From: Bradyrhizobium sp. 186 | Lineage (GTDB): Bacteria; Pseudomonadota; Alphaproteobacteria; Rhizobiales; Xanthobacteraceae | Direction of reading: 5' to 3' | DNA: 64,000 nt | NCBI RefSeq assembly: GCF_023101685.1 | Contig: NZ_CP082164.1 | Span: 5,766,001 to 5,830,000 of the forward strand | In this document: positions 20,220 through 28,211 of the stretch, in pieces | Layout: every line of letters begins with the position of its first letter | How positions within the stretch are numbered: position 1 is the first letter of the stretch | Made by a program: the position numbers and the translations under genes | The notes under the pieces: model-generated | The model's database searches: none | What the model was told of the DNA's origin: nothing | The model's input: the letters and a program-made list of their open reading frames with translations, nothing else

Positions 20220-21415
20220 CACCGATCGACCTCTCCGAACACGATGTCGAGCGAGCCAAGGATCGCCGAGACGTCGGCGAGCAGATGGCCGCGGCAGATG
20301 TGATCCATGGCCTGAAGATGAGCAAAGCCCGGCGCGCGAATCTTGCACTTGTAGGGCTTGTTGGTGCCGTCGGCGACGAGATAGACGCCGAACTCGCCCT
20401 TGGGCGCCTCGACCGCGGCATAGACCTCGCCGGCCGGCACGTGAACGCCTTCGGTATAGAGCTTGAAGTGATGGATCAGCGCTTCCATCGAGCGCTTCAT
20501 CTCGCCACGACGCGGCGGCGTGACCTTGTTGTCCTCGACGACGACGGGGCCCTGCCCGTCCGGCGCTTTCAGCTTCTGGAAGCACTGCTTCATGATGCGC
20601 ACGGACTGGCGCATTTCTTCCATGCGGATCAAATAGCGGTCGTAGCAGTCGCCGTTCTTGCCGATCGGAATGTCGAAATCCATTTCGGCGTAGCACTCAT
20701 AGGGCTGCGACTTGCGCAGGTCCCAGGCCGCACCGGAGCCGCGCACCATCACACCCGAAAAGCCCCACTCCCAGGCTTCCTTCAGCGACACCACGCCGAT
20801 GTCGACGTTGCGCTGCTTGAAGATGCGGTTGGCGGTGAGCAGGCGATCGAGGTCGTCCACGACTTTCAGGAACGGGTCGCACCAGGCTTCGATGTCGTCG
20901 ACCAGCTTCGGCGGCAAATCCTGATGCACGCCGCCGACGCGGAAGTAGGCCGCATGCATGCGGCTGCCCGAGGCGCGCTCGTAGAACACCATCAGCTTCT
21001 CGCGCTCTTCAAAACCCCACAGCGGCGGGGTGAGCGCGCCGACGTCCATCGCCTGCGTGGTGACGTTGAGCAGATGCGACAGGATGCGGCCGATCTCGCA
21101 ATAGAGCACGCGGATCAACTGGCCGCGGCGCGGCACTTCGATGCCGAGCAGCTTTTCGGCCGCGAGGCAGAAGGCGTGCTCCTGGTTCATCGGCGCGACG
21201 TAGTCGAGCCGGTCGAAATACGGGATCGCCTGGAGATAGGTCTTCTGCTCGATCAGCTTCTCGGTGCCGCGGTGAAGCAGGCCGATATGCGGATCGACGC
21301 GCGCGACGATCTCGCCGTCCAGTTCAAGCACCAAACGCAGCACGCCGTGCGCCGCCGGATGCTGCGGTCCAAAATTGATGGTGAAGTTGCGAAGGTTTTC
21401 GGGTTGCTCGTTCAT
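20219..21415 (-). CDS. nuoD: NADH-quinone oxidoreductase subunit D
   Basis: 49-kDa-type subunit of complex I (398 residues) that lines the quinone pocket. Conserved segments are [15 protein letters not shown] at the N-terminus, [14 protein letters not shown], and the C-terminal DIVFGEVDR. The quinone-site His and Tyr regions (PQHPAAHG and RLDYVAPM) are intact. The stop TGA is fused with the ATG of the next gene (TGATG). Confidence 0.97.
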   Translation of the reverse strand: MNEQPENLRNFTINFGPQHPAAHGVLRLVLELDGEIVARVDPHIGLLHRGTEKLIEQKTYLQAIPYFDRLDYVAPMNQEHAFCLAAEKLLGIEVPRRGQLIRVLYCEIGRILSHLLNVTTQAMDVGALTPPLWGFEEREKLMVFYERASGSRMHAAYFRVGGVHQDLPPKLVDDIEAWCDPFLKVVDDLDRLLTANRIFKQRNVDIGVVSLKEAWEWGFSGVMVRGSGAAWDLRKSQPYECYAEMDFDIPIGKNGDCYDRYLIRMEEMRQSVRIMKQCFQKLKAPDGQGPVVVEDNKVTPPRRGEMKRSMEALIHHFKLYTEGVHVPAGEVYAAVEAPKGEFGVYLVADGTNKPYKCKIRAPGFAHLQAMDHICRGHLLADVSAILGSLDIVFGEVDR

Positions 21416-21435
21416 GACGCAGCTCCTGCTGCGAG

Positions 21436-21467
21436 GCGAATAGCGAATGGCGAATGGCGAATGGCGA
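21436..21467. repeat. Left heptamer array of the nuoC/nuoD insert
   Basis: Four direct 7-bp units run at 21436-21463: GCGAATA once and then GCGAATG three times, with a partial fifth unit (GCGA). The array lies 20 bp after the nuoD start codon boundary, downstream of the four-helix-bundle gene. It faces the array at 21863-21890, which has the same units in opposite orientation. Confidence 0.9.
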
Positions 21468-21470
21468 TGT

Positions 21471-21797
21471 TCATTTCGTGGACTTGTCCTGCAGAGAACG
21501 TATCAACGCGCGAACCATTTTGCCCAAGCTCTCGCATCGACCAAGCACTGGCCCCAAGTCCGACGCAGCCAGGATGCCGACGCGCTCGGCCAGGAGCAGA
21601 TGGGTCTCCAATTCCTTTAGCGAACCTTGAGACACCCGCAGCGATTGCACGAAACTGCCGGTGCTTTCCCGCCCATGCCTTTCCGCGATGTTGGCAGGAA
21701 TCAATGCTGCGGCTCGCCGAATCTGGGACGTTAGACCGAATAGTTCGTCGCGCGGAAATTGAGCTACCAATCGGTAGCAGGATTCCGCCAAGGCCAT
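21471..21797 (-). CDS. Four-helix-bundle protein (S23/Avd-like family), possibly 5'-truncated
   Basis: The 108-residue product belongs to the small four-helix-bundle family first named for proteins in 23S rRNA intervening sequences and related to Avd of diversity-generating retroelements. Diagnostic segments are [20 protein letters not shown] and [20 protein letters not shown]. The frame reads through upstream of the ATG as SYRDLRIWQDA, which matches the normal family N-terminus, but it meets a TGA stop with no usable start codon. The first 15-20 residues are therefore probably lost, or another start codon is used. It sits alone between nuoC and nuoD, enclosed by inverted heptamer arrays. Molecular function of the family is unknown. 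Confidence 0.75.
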   Translation of the reverse strand: MALAESCYRLVAQFPRDELFGLTSQIRRAAALIPANIAERHGRESTGSFVQSLRVSQGSLKELETHLLLAERVGILAASDLGPVLGRCESLGKMVRALIRSLQDKSTK

Positions 21798-21862
21798 GGC
21801 GTCCTGCCATATCCTCAGGTCCCGATACGAATTTGATCGACTGGTCGCTCAACTAACATCCC

Positions 21863-21890
21863 TATTCGCCACTCGCCATTCGCCACTCAC
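21863..21890. repeat. Right heptamer array of the nuoC/nuoD insert
   Basis: Four 7-bp units read on the minus strand as GTGAGTG, GCGAATG, GCGAGTG and GCGAATA. They are the inverted counterpart of the array at 21436-21467. The nuoC stop codon (21887-21889) falls inside this array, so the boundary of the inserted piece abuts the end of nuoC. Confidence 0.85.
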
Positions 21891-22495
21891 TGCTTCGCCT
21901 TTTCATCACCCGGAAGGACCGGATAGTCGGCTCCCTCCCACGGAGACAAAAAGTCGAACTTGCGGAATTCCTGGTTGAGCCGCACCGGCTCGTACACCAC
22001 CCGCTTCTCCTGGTCGTCGTAGCGAACCTCGACGAATCCGGTGGTCGGGAAATCCTTGCGCAGCGGATGGCCTTCGAAGCCGTAATCGGTCAGGAGGCGG
22101 CGCATGTCGGGATGGCCGACGAAGATCACGCCGTAGAGATCATAAGTCTCGCGCTCGAACCAGTCCGCGCCGGGGAACACATCGATCAACGATGGCACCT
22201 GCGTGGTTTCGTCGGCCTGGGCCCTGAGCCGGACCCGCGTGTTCAGCACCGGTGACAGGAAGTGGTAGATCACGTCAAACCGCTTCTCGCGGTCGGGATA
22301 GTCCACCGCTGTGATGTCGGTGAAGTTGATGAAACGGCAATTCGGATCGTCGCGGAGGTACTTGACCACCTCGACGATCTTGGCGGCCTCGACATCAACC
22401 GTGAGTTGGTTGAAGGCCACCGAGTGACCGGTGGCGGCGCCCGGAAGCGCGCTAACGATCGTTTGCCCAAGGGCGTCGAGCTTGCCGTCGTCCAT
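21887..22495 (-). CDS. nuoC: NADH-quinone oxidoreductase subunit C
   Basis: 30-kDa-type peripheral subunit of complex I (202 residues). The family signature [20 protein letters not shown] and [22 protein letters not shown] are complete. It is a separate gene from nuoD, not a fused nuoCD. The stop lies in a heptamer repeat that begins the insert before nuoD. nuoB ends 11 bp upstream. Confidence 0.96.
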   Translation of the reverse strand: MDDGKLDALGQTIVSALPGAATGHSVAFNQLTVDVEAAKIVEVVKYLRDDPNCRFINFTDITAVDYPDREKRFDVIYHFLSPVLNTRVRLRAQADETTQVPSLIDVFPGADWFERETYDLYGVIFVGHPDMRRLLTDYGFEGHPLRKDFPTTGFVEVRYDDQEKRVVYEPVRLNQEFRKFDFLSPWEGADYPVLPGDEKAKQ

Positions 22496-22506
22496 GACGT
22501 AAAACC

Positions 22507-23094
22507 TTAGCGTTCGATGGTGCCGGTGCGCCGAATCTTCTTCTGAAGCAGCAGCACGCCGTAAAGCAGCGCTTCCGCCGTGGGCGGGCAGCCCGGCACG
22601 TAGATGTCGATTGGAACGATACGGTCGCAGCCGCGCACGACCGAGTAGGAATAGTGGTAGTAGCCGCCGCCATTGGCGCAGGAGCCCATCGAGATGACGT
22701 AGCGCGGCTCGGGCATCTGGTCGTAGACCTTGCGCAGCGCCGGGGCCATCTTGTTGGTGAGCGTGCCGGCGACGATCATGACGTCAGACTGCCGCGGCGA
22801 GGCACGCGGCGCGAAGCCGAAGCGCTCGATGTCGTAGCGCGGCATCGACACCTGCATCATCTCGACCGCGCAGCAGGCGAGACCGAAGGTCATCCACATC
22901 AAGGAGCCGGTGCGCGCCCAGGTGATGAGGTCGTCGGTCGCAGCGACGAAGAAGCCCTTGTCGGACAGTTCGTGATTGACCTCGAGGAAGAACGGATCAT
23001 TGGCCCCGACCGGCTTGCCGGTCGACGGATCCAGGATGCCCTTGGGGGCCGGCGTGATGACCGGACCAACGGGCGGTGCATGGTTCAATCCCAT
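22507..23094 (-). CDS. nuoB: NADH-quinone oxidoreductase subunit B
   Basis: Subunit carrying cluster N2, the last electron carrier before quinone. The 195-residue product shows the tandem cysteines in [11 protein letters not shown], then [10 protein letters not shown] and [16 protein letters not shown] chose the ATG at 23092-23094 (MGLNHAPPV), preceded by AAAGGGG. It overlaps the end of nuoA by 10 bp. An in-frame ATG 21 bases upstream lies deeper in nuoA and is less likely. Confidence 0.95.
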   Translation of the reverse strand: MGLNHAPPVGPVITPAPKGILDPSTGKPVGANDPFFLEVNHELSDKGFFVAATDDLITWARTGSLMWMTFGLACCAVEMMQVSMPRYDIERFGFAPRASPRQSDVMIVAGTLTNKMAPALRKVYDQMPEPRYVISMGSCANGGGYYHYSYSVVRGCDRIVPIDIYVPGCPPTAEALLYGVLLLQKKIRRTGTIER

Positions 23095-23450
23095 TCGAGT
23101 GCCCCTTTCTTCCATTCATAGGCGAACCCGACCGTCAGCACGGCGAGGAACACCACCATGGACCAGAAACCGGTCGCGCCAAGCTTGCCGAACGCCACCG
23201 CCCAGGGAAACAGGAACGCCACCTCGAGATCGAAGATGATGAAGAGGATGGCGACCAGGTAAAAGCGGACGTCGAACTTCATTCGGGCGTCGTCGAAGGC
23301 GTTGAAACCGCACTCATACGCCGACAGTTTTTCCGGGTCCGGCTGCTGGAACGCCACGATGAAGGGCGCGATCAGCAGCACGAGGCCAATGAGGCCCGCG
23401 ACCCCTATAAAGACGACGAGTGGAAGATAGTTCTGTAGAATGCCGCTCAT
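23085..23450 (-). CDS. nuoA: NADH-quinone oxidoreductase subunit A
   Basis: First gene of the operon. It encodes a 121-residue, three-helix membrane subunit homologous to ND3. The conserved loop [35 protein letters not shown] region is present, with the loop Cys in YECGFNAF and the [13 protein letters not shown] segment. The start ATG at 23448-23450 follows AGAGGG. No strong promoter was identified in the 247 bp upstream. Confidence 0.95.
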   Translation of the reverse strand: MSGILQNYLPLVVFIGVAGLIGLVLLIAPFIVAFQQPDPEKLSAYECGFNAFDDARMKFDVRFYLVAILFIIFDLEVAFLFPWAVAFGKLGATGFWSMVVFLAVLTVGFAYEWKKGALEWD

Positions 23451-23697
23451 TGACGAGCCCTCTTTCCCGTAGCCTCGGGACAGCCACGGATTCGTCCAGT
23501 TTGGAATTATTCTGAGCCTTAGCGCAGTGCACCAATGGGCGCAAGACACGCTCTTTTTAGGCCCTTTGCCGCTCCCAGAACGATGGAAATCCCGGAATCA
23601 CCCCGCGCTGGTATGGAGCAGATCAGAAAACCCGGCAAGGGTGGCCACAGTTTTGCAGGGCAGCAGTCCTGAGATTGGGGCGCACAGGTCCCGGCAA

Positions 23698-23931
23698 CTA
23701 CTTGCCGTGGAGCGCTTGCCCAAATTGCTCGGGTCTTCTGGTGCGGCAGCGCACCCAAACCAAGGCAATGACCAGCACGGGAGCCCCCACCGTCACCCAG
23801 GCGACATACTTGCCAACCGCACCCCAGAGCAGTGCAGCCAGCAGGCCGGTGAGGGTCGCAGCCGCGAGCAGTATAGGCGCAGCAAAGACACGTATCCACA
23901 GGCGCGAAGGGCCGGACGAGCCATGCGTCAC
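23698..23931 (-). CDS. Small two-helix membrane protein coupled to the PepSY gene
   Basis: The 77-residue product has two hydrophobic segments, about residues 12-33 and 38-55, and a basic tail (RCRTRRPEQ). I chose the GTG at 23929-23931, which overlaps the PepSY stop as GTGA, indicating coupled translation. No family is recognised with certainty. Small DUF3325/DUF3649-like membrane proteins are common next to PepSY proteins in siderophore loci, so a role in iron-siderophore handling is inferred from position. Confidence 0.6.
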   Translation of the reverse strand: MTHGSSGPSRLWIRVFAAPILLAAATLTGLLAALLWGAVGKYVAWVTVGAPVLVIALVWVRCRTRRPEQFGQALHGK

Positions 23932-25064
23932 GACGGGACCGGGGCTCGTTTGGCGAATGCGTCCGCCCGGGCTGGTGCTCGCTTCCGCCGCCGCGCCAGC
24001 CACAGATTGAGGCCGCTGCCGATTACAACGATCGTGAGCACGTCGAGCGCGGCCCAGATCACCTTGAGCGGCATGCCGCCGTAGTCGCCGAAATGCAGCG
24101 GCTGCGAGATCAGCAGCGTCTGGAGATAGACCGGCAGCGCCCGGCTATCGGCGACCTCCCCTGTTTCGCCGTCGAGCAGGACCGGCTTCAGGAGCCGTGA
24201 CGTCAGCGCCGTGTCGCCCCGCATGAAGGCGGCGAAGTGGTACGATGAGGTGAAGGGCGTGCCCGGGAACGCGACGAAGGCGATCTCCATGCCGGGCGCC
24301 GCCTGTTTGGCGCGCGCGACGACACCGTCGAGCGAGGCGAGATGCGAAGGCGGCGGCTTGCCGGCATAGGGCGCAACCATGCTGGCGAGCTCGGTCGCCT
24401 TCCACTGGTTCAGCATCAGCTCGGCCCAGGTGTTGACGACGCCCGTCAGCCCGACCGCCAGCGCCCAGGCCACCGTCACCACGCCGATCAGATTATGCCA
24501 GTCGAGCCAGACCACGCGGCGCGAGGCGTGATCGCGGATGGTGGCAAACCGCTGGCGGCGGGTGAACGGCCAGTACAACACCACACCGGAGACGATGGCG
24601 ACGGCGAACAGCAGCCCCATTGCGCCGAGAAACAGCTTTCCGCCCTGGCCGACAAACATGTCGGTGTGTAGCTTGAGCACGATCAGCATCGGCCCGACAC
24701 CGACCGGTCCGAGCAGCTTGGTCGAGACCGCATCGAAGGCGCGCACGGTCGTGTTGTCCGGCAGTCCGTCGACCGCACTGTTGGTGAATGCCGTCACGAT
24801 CCCGGGCTCGTCCTTGTCCCAGGAGATATATTGCAGCACCCGGCCGGGATCGGCTGCAAGCGCGGCGTCGGCGACTTGCTGGATCGTCGCACGCGCCGCG
24901 CCCGCATGAGCTTCGGGCTGGGGGGCATAGCCCAGGAGCTCATCGATCTCGTGATGGAAGATCAGCGGCAGGCCGGTCAGGCAGAGCAAGAGCAGGAAGA
25001 CGGTCGAGATCAGGCTGGTCCAGGTGTGGACCACGGACCAGAGCCTGACCGTGCGCGCCTTCAC
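23928..25064 (-). CDS. PepSY-associated transmembrane protein (putative siderophore-iron reductase)
   Basis: Inner-membrane protein of 378 residues with about four helices and two periplasmic PepSY-type regions. The start GTG at 25062-25064 follows GAGGGAAGG. The N-terminal RLWSVVHTWTSLISTVFLLL helix, RVVWLDWHNLIGV and LLISQPLHFGDYGG, with conserved histidines, are typical. In this family, membrane His residues are thought to bind haem for reduction of imported ferric siderophores. It follows the TonB-dependent receptor gene by 22 bp. Confidence 0.85.
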   Translation of the reverse strand: MKARTVRLWSVVHTWTSLISTVFLLLLCLTGLPLIFHHEIDELLGYAPQPEAHAGAARATIQQVADAALAADPGRVLQYISWDKDEPGIVTAFTNSAVDGLPDNTTVRAFDAVSTKLLGPVGVGPMLIVLKLHTDMFVGQGGKLFLGAMGLLFAVAIVSGVVLYWPFTRRQRFATIRDHASRRVVWLDWHNLIGVVTVAWALAVGLTGVVNTWAELMLNQWKATELASMVAPYAGKPPPSHLASLDGVVARAKQAAPGMEIAFVAFPGTPFTSSYHFAAFMRGDTALTSRLLKPVLLDGETGEVADSRALPVYLQTLLISQPLHFGDYGGMPLKVIWAALDVLTIVVIGSGLNLWLARRRKRAPARADAFAKRAPVPS

Positions 25065-25086
25065 GATACCCTTCCCTCGCCTGTCC

Positions 25087-27390
25087 TCACCACTTGTAGG
25101 ATACGCTGCCGGTGACGCGCCGGCGGTCGCCGTAGAAGCAGGACGTATCCGACGCGCAACTCGCGACATATATTTTGTCGGTCAGGTTGATCACGTTGAT
25201 TGCCGTGCGCCAATTCTGCCATTCGTAATGGAGCGCGAGATCGCCGAGTACGACCGCGGGAACCTCAAGGGTATTGGCGGCGTCGGCCCAGGACGAGCCG
25301 ACATAACGCACGCCGCCGCCGAAGCCAAATCCCGCAAGAGGGCCGTCCTTGAAGGTGTAATCGGCCCAGCCCGACACCAGCATCTCCGGCGTGTTCGTCG
25401 GCGCCTTGCCGATCACCGACGGATCGATATCCTTGCTGTTGAAGAGATGGTAGGCCGTGAAGGCGCCGATCAGCTTCAGCTCCTTCGTGGCGTTGGCCAC
25501 CGCTTCGAGCTCGACGCCGCGCGAGGTGACCTCGCCGGTCTGGTTCTGCAATGTGACGATGGCGCCCGGCGCAGCGGACGGCGCGTTCTGGCGTTTCAGA
25601 TCGAAGAACGAGGCGGTGAAGTAGCCGTCAAATCCCTTGGGCGCGACCTTCACGCCGATTTCGGCCTGCTGGCCCGTCTCGGGCAGGAACAGCTGGTTCG
25701 TCGCATTGAGACCGATGATCGGATTGTAGCTCGTCGCATAGGAGATGTAGGGCGCAATTCCGTTGTCGAAATTGTAGATCAGTCCGGCACGCCCGCTGAA
25801 CTTGCTGTCGTCGCGCTGACCCACCGTGGCGCCGGTGTCACGGGCGGCTTGCGTCGTCTCGACCCAGTCATTGCGGCCGCTCAGCACCAGCGTGAAGTTG
25901 CCTAGCTTCATCTGATCCTGAAGGTAGGTGCCGGCCTGCTTCTGCGTGATCAGGAAGTTCCGGAACGGCGCGCCCGTGAGCGGAACATTGGTGCCGTAAA
26001 CAGGATTGAAGACGTTGATCGAAGGAACGGTGCCGAAGTTGAAGATCTGATAGTCGTCGATCTGATACCCCTTCAGGTCGACGCCGAACAGCATGGTGTG
26101 CCTGACCGGACCGGTGTCGAAGCGATACTCCAGCTGGTTGTCGAGATTGGCCTGGTTGGCGGTGTCCTTCGCATACCAATTGTAGCGGCCAAGCGTGGCC
26201 GTGTTGATGTCGGACCAGCCGCTGCCGACATAACCGCGATAGGTCAGGTCGATATGCGCGAAGCGGGCGTTCTGGCGGAATGTCAAATCGTCGGTGAGAT
26301 TGCGCTCGAACTGATAGCCGAGCATCTCCTGCTCGCGCGTGAACTTGTCGACGCTGGGATCGCCGGCGAAGAAGCTGGTCGGGATCTTGCCGAACGGCGC
26401 GTTGGTCACCGTGCCCTGGTAAGGCAGGAAGTTGATGCCGCGTGTGTCCTGCTTCGAGGCCGACGCCAGCACGGTAAAGGTCGTGTCGGCGTCCGGCTTC
26501 CACGTGAACGACGGCGCGATGAAGTAGTTGTTGTCGGAGATGAAATCGACCTGGGTGCCGCCATTCTGCACCTGGCCGACGACGCGGTAGAACAGCTTGC
26601 CGTCCTGGGGCTGCGTCGCGACCGGACCGCCGACATCGAAGCCGACATAGGCGTTGCCGAAATTGTTGACGCCGGTCTCGATGTAGCGGATCGGCTCGGT
26701 TGGCGGCAGCTTGCTGATGACGTTGACGATGCCGCTCGGGCTCGATCCGCCGTAAAGCACCGCCGACGGGCCGCGCAGCACTTCGACCCGCTCCATGTTC
26801 GACGGCTGAAGCTTCCAGCTCGCATAGGACGTGTAGAACAGCTGCATGCCGTCGAGGAACAGTCCGATGTCGTCGGACTTGAAGCCGCGGATCAGCCACC
26901 AGTCGTTGCGGGTGTCCGCGCCGAACGTTCCGGCGCGCACGCCGGCGGTGTAGCGCAGGACTTCGTCGAGCTTGTTCGGCTTCTGGTCGCGGATCTGCTC
27001 GGCGCCGATGACCGACACCGATTGCGGCGTCTCCATGATCGGCGTGTTGGTCTTGGTACCGGACGAACTGCGATTAGCGACGTAGCCATGGACCGGGCCG
27101 CGCGGTGTCTCGACAAAGCCGACGTTGCGTTGCGGCTGCAGTTTCTGACTATTGGCGCTCTGCGCCGACCGCTGCGCGCGGCGCGGCGCGGTCGTGGCTG
27201 CGCGGCGGCGTTGCTCCGGCGCGGCAACGGTCACCGGCGGCAAGTTCGTCGCGCCGCTCTGCGCCGACGATTGTGCGAGCGATGCCTGCGGCAGCAAGAC
27301 CCAAGCGGACGCGGTCGCCAATACGGCCGACCGCAACATACGAAGACTGTTCAATGCGCCACCCCAAAAGCTGCATGTTTGATGCGTCAT
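25087..27390 (-). CDS. TonB-dependent siderophore receptor
   Basis: Outer-membrane receptor of 767 residues. A signal peptide ends near ASLAQ, and a Ser/Ala/Arg-rich linker precedes the plug domain. The plug starts around PIMETPQSVSVIGAEQI and includes LIRGFKSDDIGLFLDGM and ERVEVLRGPSAVLYGG. A beta barrel follows to the C-terminal aromatic GSVSYKW. The pattern matches the TIGR01783 siderophore receptors (FhuA/FpvA type). An alternative start is the ATG at 27337-27339, closer to the signal peptide. The ligand siderophore cannot be told. Confidence 0.92.
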   Translation of the reverse strand: MTHQTCSFWGGALNSLRMLRSAVLATASAWVLLPQASLAQSSAQSGATNLPPVTVAAPEQRRRAATTAPRRAQRSAQSANSQKLQPQRNVGFVETPRGPVHGYVANRSSSGTKTNTPIMETPQSVSVIGAEQIRDQKPNKLDEVLRYTAGVRAGTFGADTRNDWWLIRGFKSDDIGLFLDGMQLFYTSYASWKLQPSNMERVEVLRGPSAVLYGGSSPSGIVNVISKLPPTEPIRYIETGVNNFGNAYVGFDVGGPVATQPQDGKLFYRVVGQVQNGGTQVDFISDNNYFIAPSFTWKPDADTTFTVLASASKQDTRGINFLPYQGTVTNAPFGKIPTSFFAGDPSVDKFTREQEMLGYQFERNLTDDLTFRQNARFAHIDLTYRGYVGSGWSDINTATLGRYNWYAKDTANQANLDNQLEYRFDTGPVRHTMLFGVDLKGYQIDDYQIFNFGTVPSINVFNPVYGTNVPLTGAPFRNFLITQKQAGTYLQDQMKLGNFTLVLSGRNDWVETTQAARDTGATVGQRDDSKFSGRAGLIYNFDNGIAPYISYATSYNPIIGLNATNQLFLPETGQQAEIGVKVAPKGFDGYFTASFFDLKRQNAPSAAPGAIVTLQNQTGEVTSRGVELEAVANATKELKLIGAFTAYHLFNSKDIDPSVIGKAPTNTPEMLVSGWADYTFKDGPLAGFGFGGGVRYVGSSWADAANTLEVPAVVLGDLALHYEWQNWRTAINVINLTDKIYVASCASDTSCFYGDRRRVTGSVSYKW

Positions 27391-27461
27391 GCCGCCAGTC
27401 CCAGGACAGCATGCGCTTGCGGTGACGCTTAAGTGAGGGGGTGCGAAATCCCTAATTGAAA

Positions 27462-27486
27462 GCTTCTTAGAAAGACTCTTAGAAGC
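27462..27486. promoter_or_regulatory. Candidate iron-response (Irr/ICE-like) dyad upstream of the receptor
   Basis: The dyad GCTTCT...AGAAGC encloses TTAGAAAGACTCTTA (27467-27481). This differs at two positions from the rhizobial iron-control element TTAGAA-N3-TTCTAA. It lies about 75 bp upstream of the receptor start and after the marR stop. Assignment to Irr is inferred from the motif and from the iron-uptake role of the gene. Confidence 0.4.
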
Positions 27487-27516
27487 GATCCAACATTTCC
27501 AGAGATTGCTGAGAGA

Positions 27517-28029
27517 TCAGCGCAGAACTTTCTCGGCTTCGAGCATCTTCTCGGCGGTCGCGGTGAGCAGATCGATCTGCGCCAGCAGTGTCTCGAATTC
27601 GTCTCGGCTCAGATGTTCCAGCAATTGCCGATTGCGCTCCTGCGCGCCGGCGACGATCGCATCATGGGCGGCGAGGCCCGCTGGGGTCAGCGAGACCAGC
27701 ACCTCGCGGCTGTCTTTTGGGTTCGCCGATTTCGCGATCAGCTTGCGCGACACGAGCTCCGCGAGCGCGCGGCTGATCTGGCCCTTGTCCTGGCCAACGG
27801 CTTCGGCGAGCCGCGCCACGCTCATCGGCGGCCGCCGGCCGAGCGAGGCGACCAGCCCGAACTCGACGGAAGACAATCCGGCGAGGCGCTTGTAGCGCAG
27901 GATGGCGCCGCGCTTGAGTAAATTGGCGAGCACCATCAGCCGCGACGACAGCATCACGGTGATCGGCGCCGGCGGATCGTTCTCGTCCGTCTCGGGCGAC
28001 GACCCGCCCCTGCTCGATATCTGGCTCAT
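27517..28029 (-). CDS. MarR family transcriptional regulator
   Basis: DNA-binding regulator of 170 residues with a winged-helix domain at about residues 45-140. GLSSVEFGLVASLGRRPPMS, the recognition-helix region VGQDKGQISRALAELVSRKL and the wing ANPKDSREVLVSLT are family typical. It is divergent from the Rieske oxygenase gene with 182 bp between them, the usual arrangement for a MarR repressor of an aromatic-degradation gene. It also precedes the siderophore receptor on its own strand. Confidence 0.88.
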   Translation of the reverse strand: MSQISSRGGSSPETDENDPPAPITVMLSSRLMVLANLLKRGAILRYKRLAGLSSVEFGLVASLGRRPPMSVARLAEAVGQDKGQISRALAELVSRKLIAKSANPKDSREVLVSLTPAGLAAHDAIVAGAQERNRQLLEHLSRDEFETLLAQIDLLTATAEKMLEAEKVLR

Positions 28030-28127
28030 GGTCCACCTCTGCCAAGAAAGCCATCACCTGCCAAGCCCGGGCGCCGCCGGGTCCGTCCCGTGGTCAAATG
28101 CGACTAGGAGGCATCTTGAAAAATCGT

Positions 28128-28138
28128 TGACATTGTCA
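28128..28138. promoter_or_regulatory. Candidate MarR operator TGACATTGTCA overlapping a -35 box
   Basis: A perfect dyad of TGACA and TGTCA with one central base lies in the marR/Rieske intergenic region. The plus-strand TTGACA at 28127-28132 overlaps it and could be a -35 element for the Rieske gene. No good -10 hexamer is visible 17 bases on. MarR proteins bind short palindromes of this sort next to their own genes. The assignment is inferred. Confidence 0.45.
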
Positions 28139-28211
28139 TCGATTGGCTTTTGACTGGATCCAACCATCAAGAACGATCCGGCCACCCAAGGCCTGCGGCG
28201 GGAGGAACAGC

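Noticed and set aside
21436..21890. Heptamer arrays considered as a CRISPR-like repeat
   Set aside because: Units are 7 bp, directly adjacent without spacers, and on each side of a gene. No cas gene is present.
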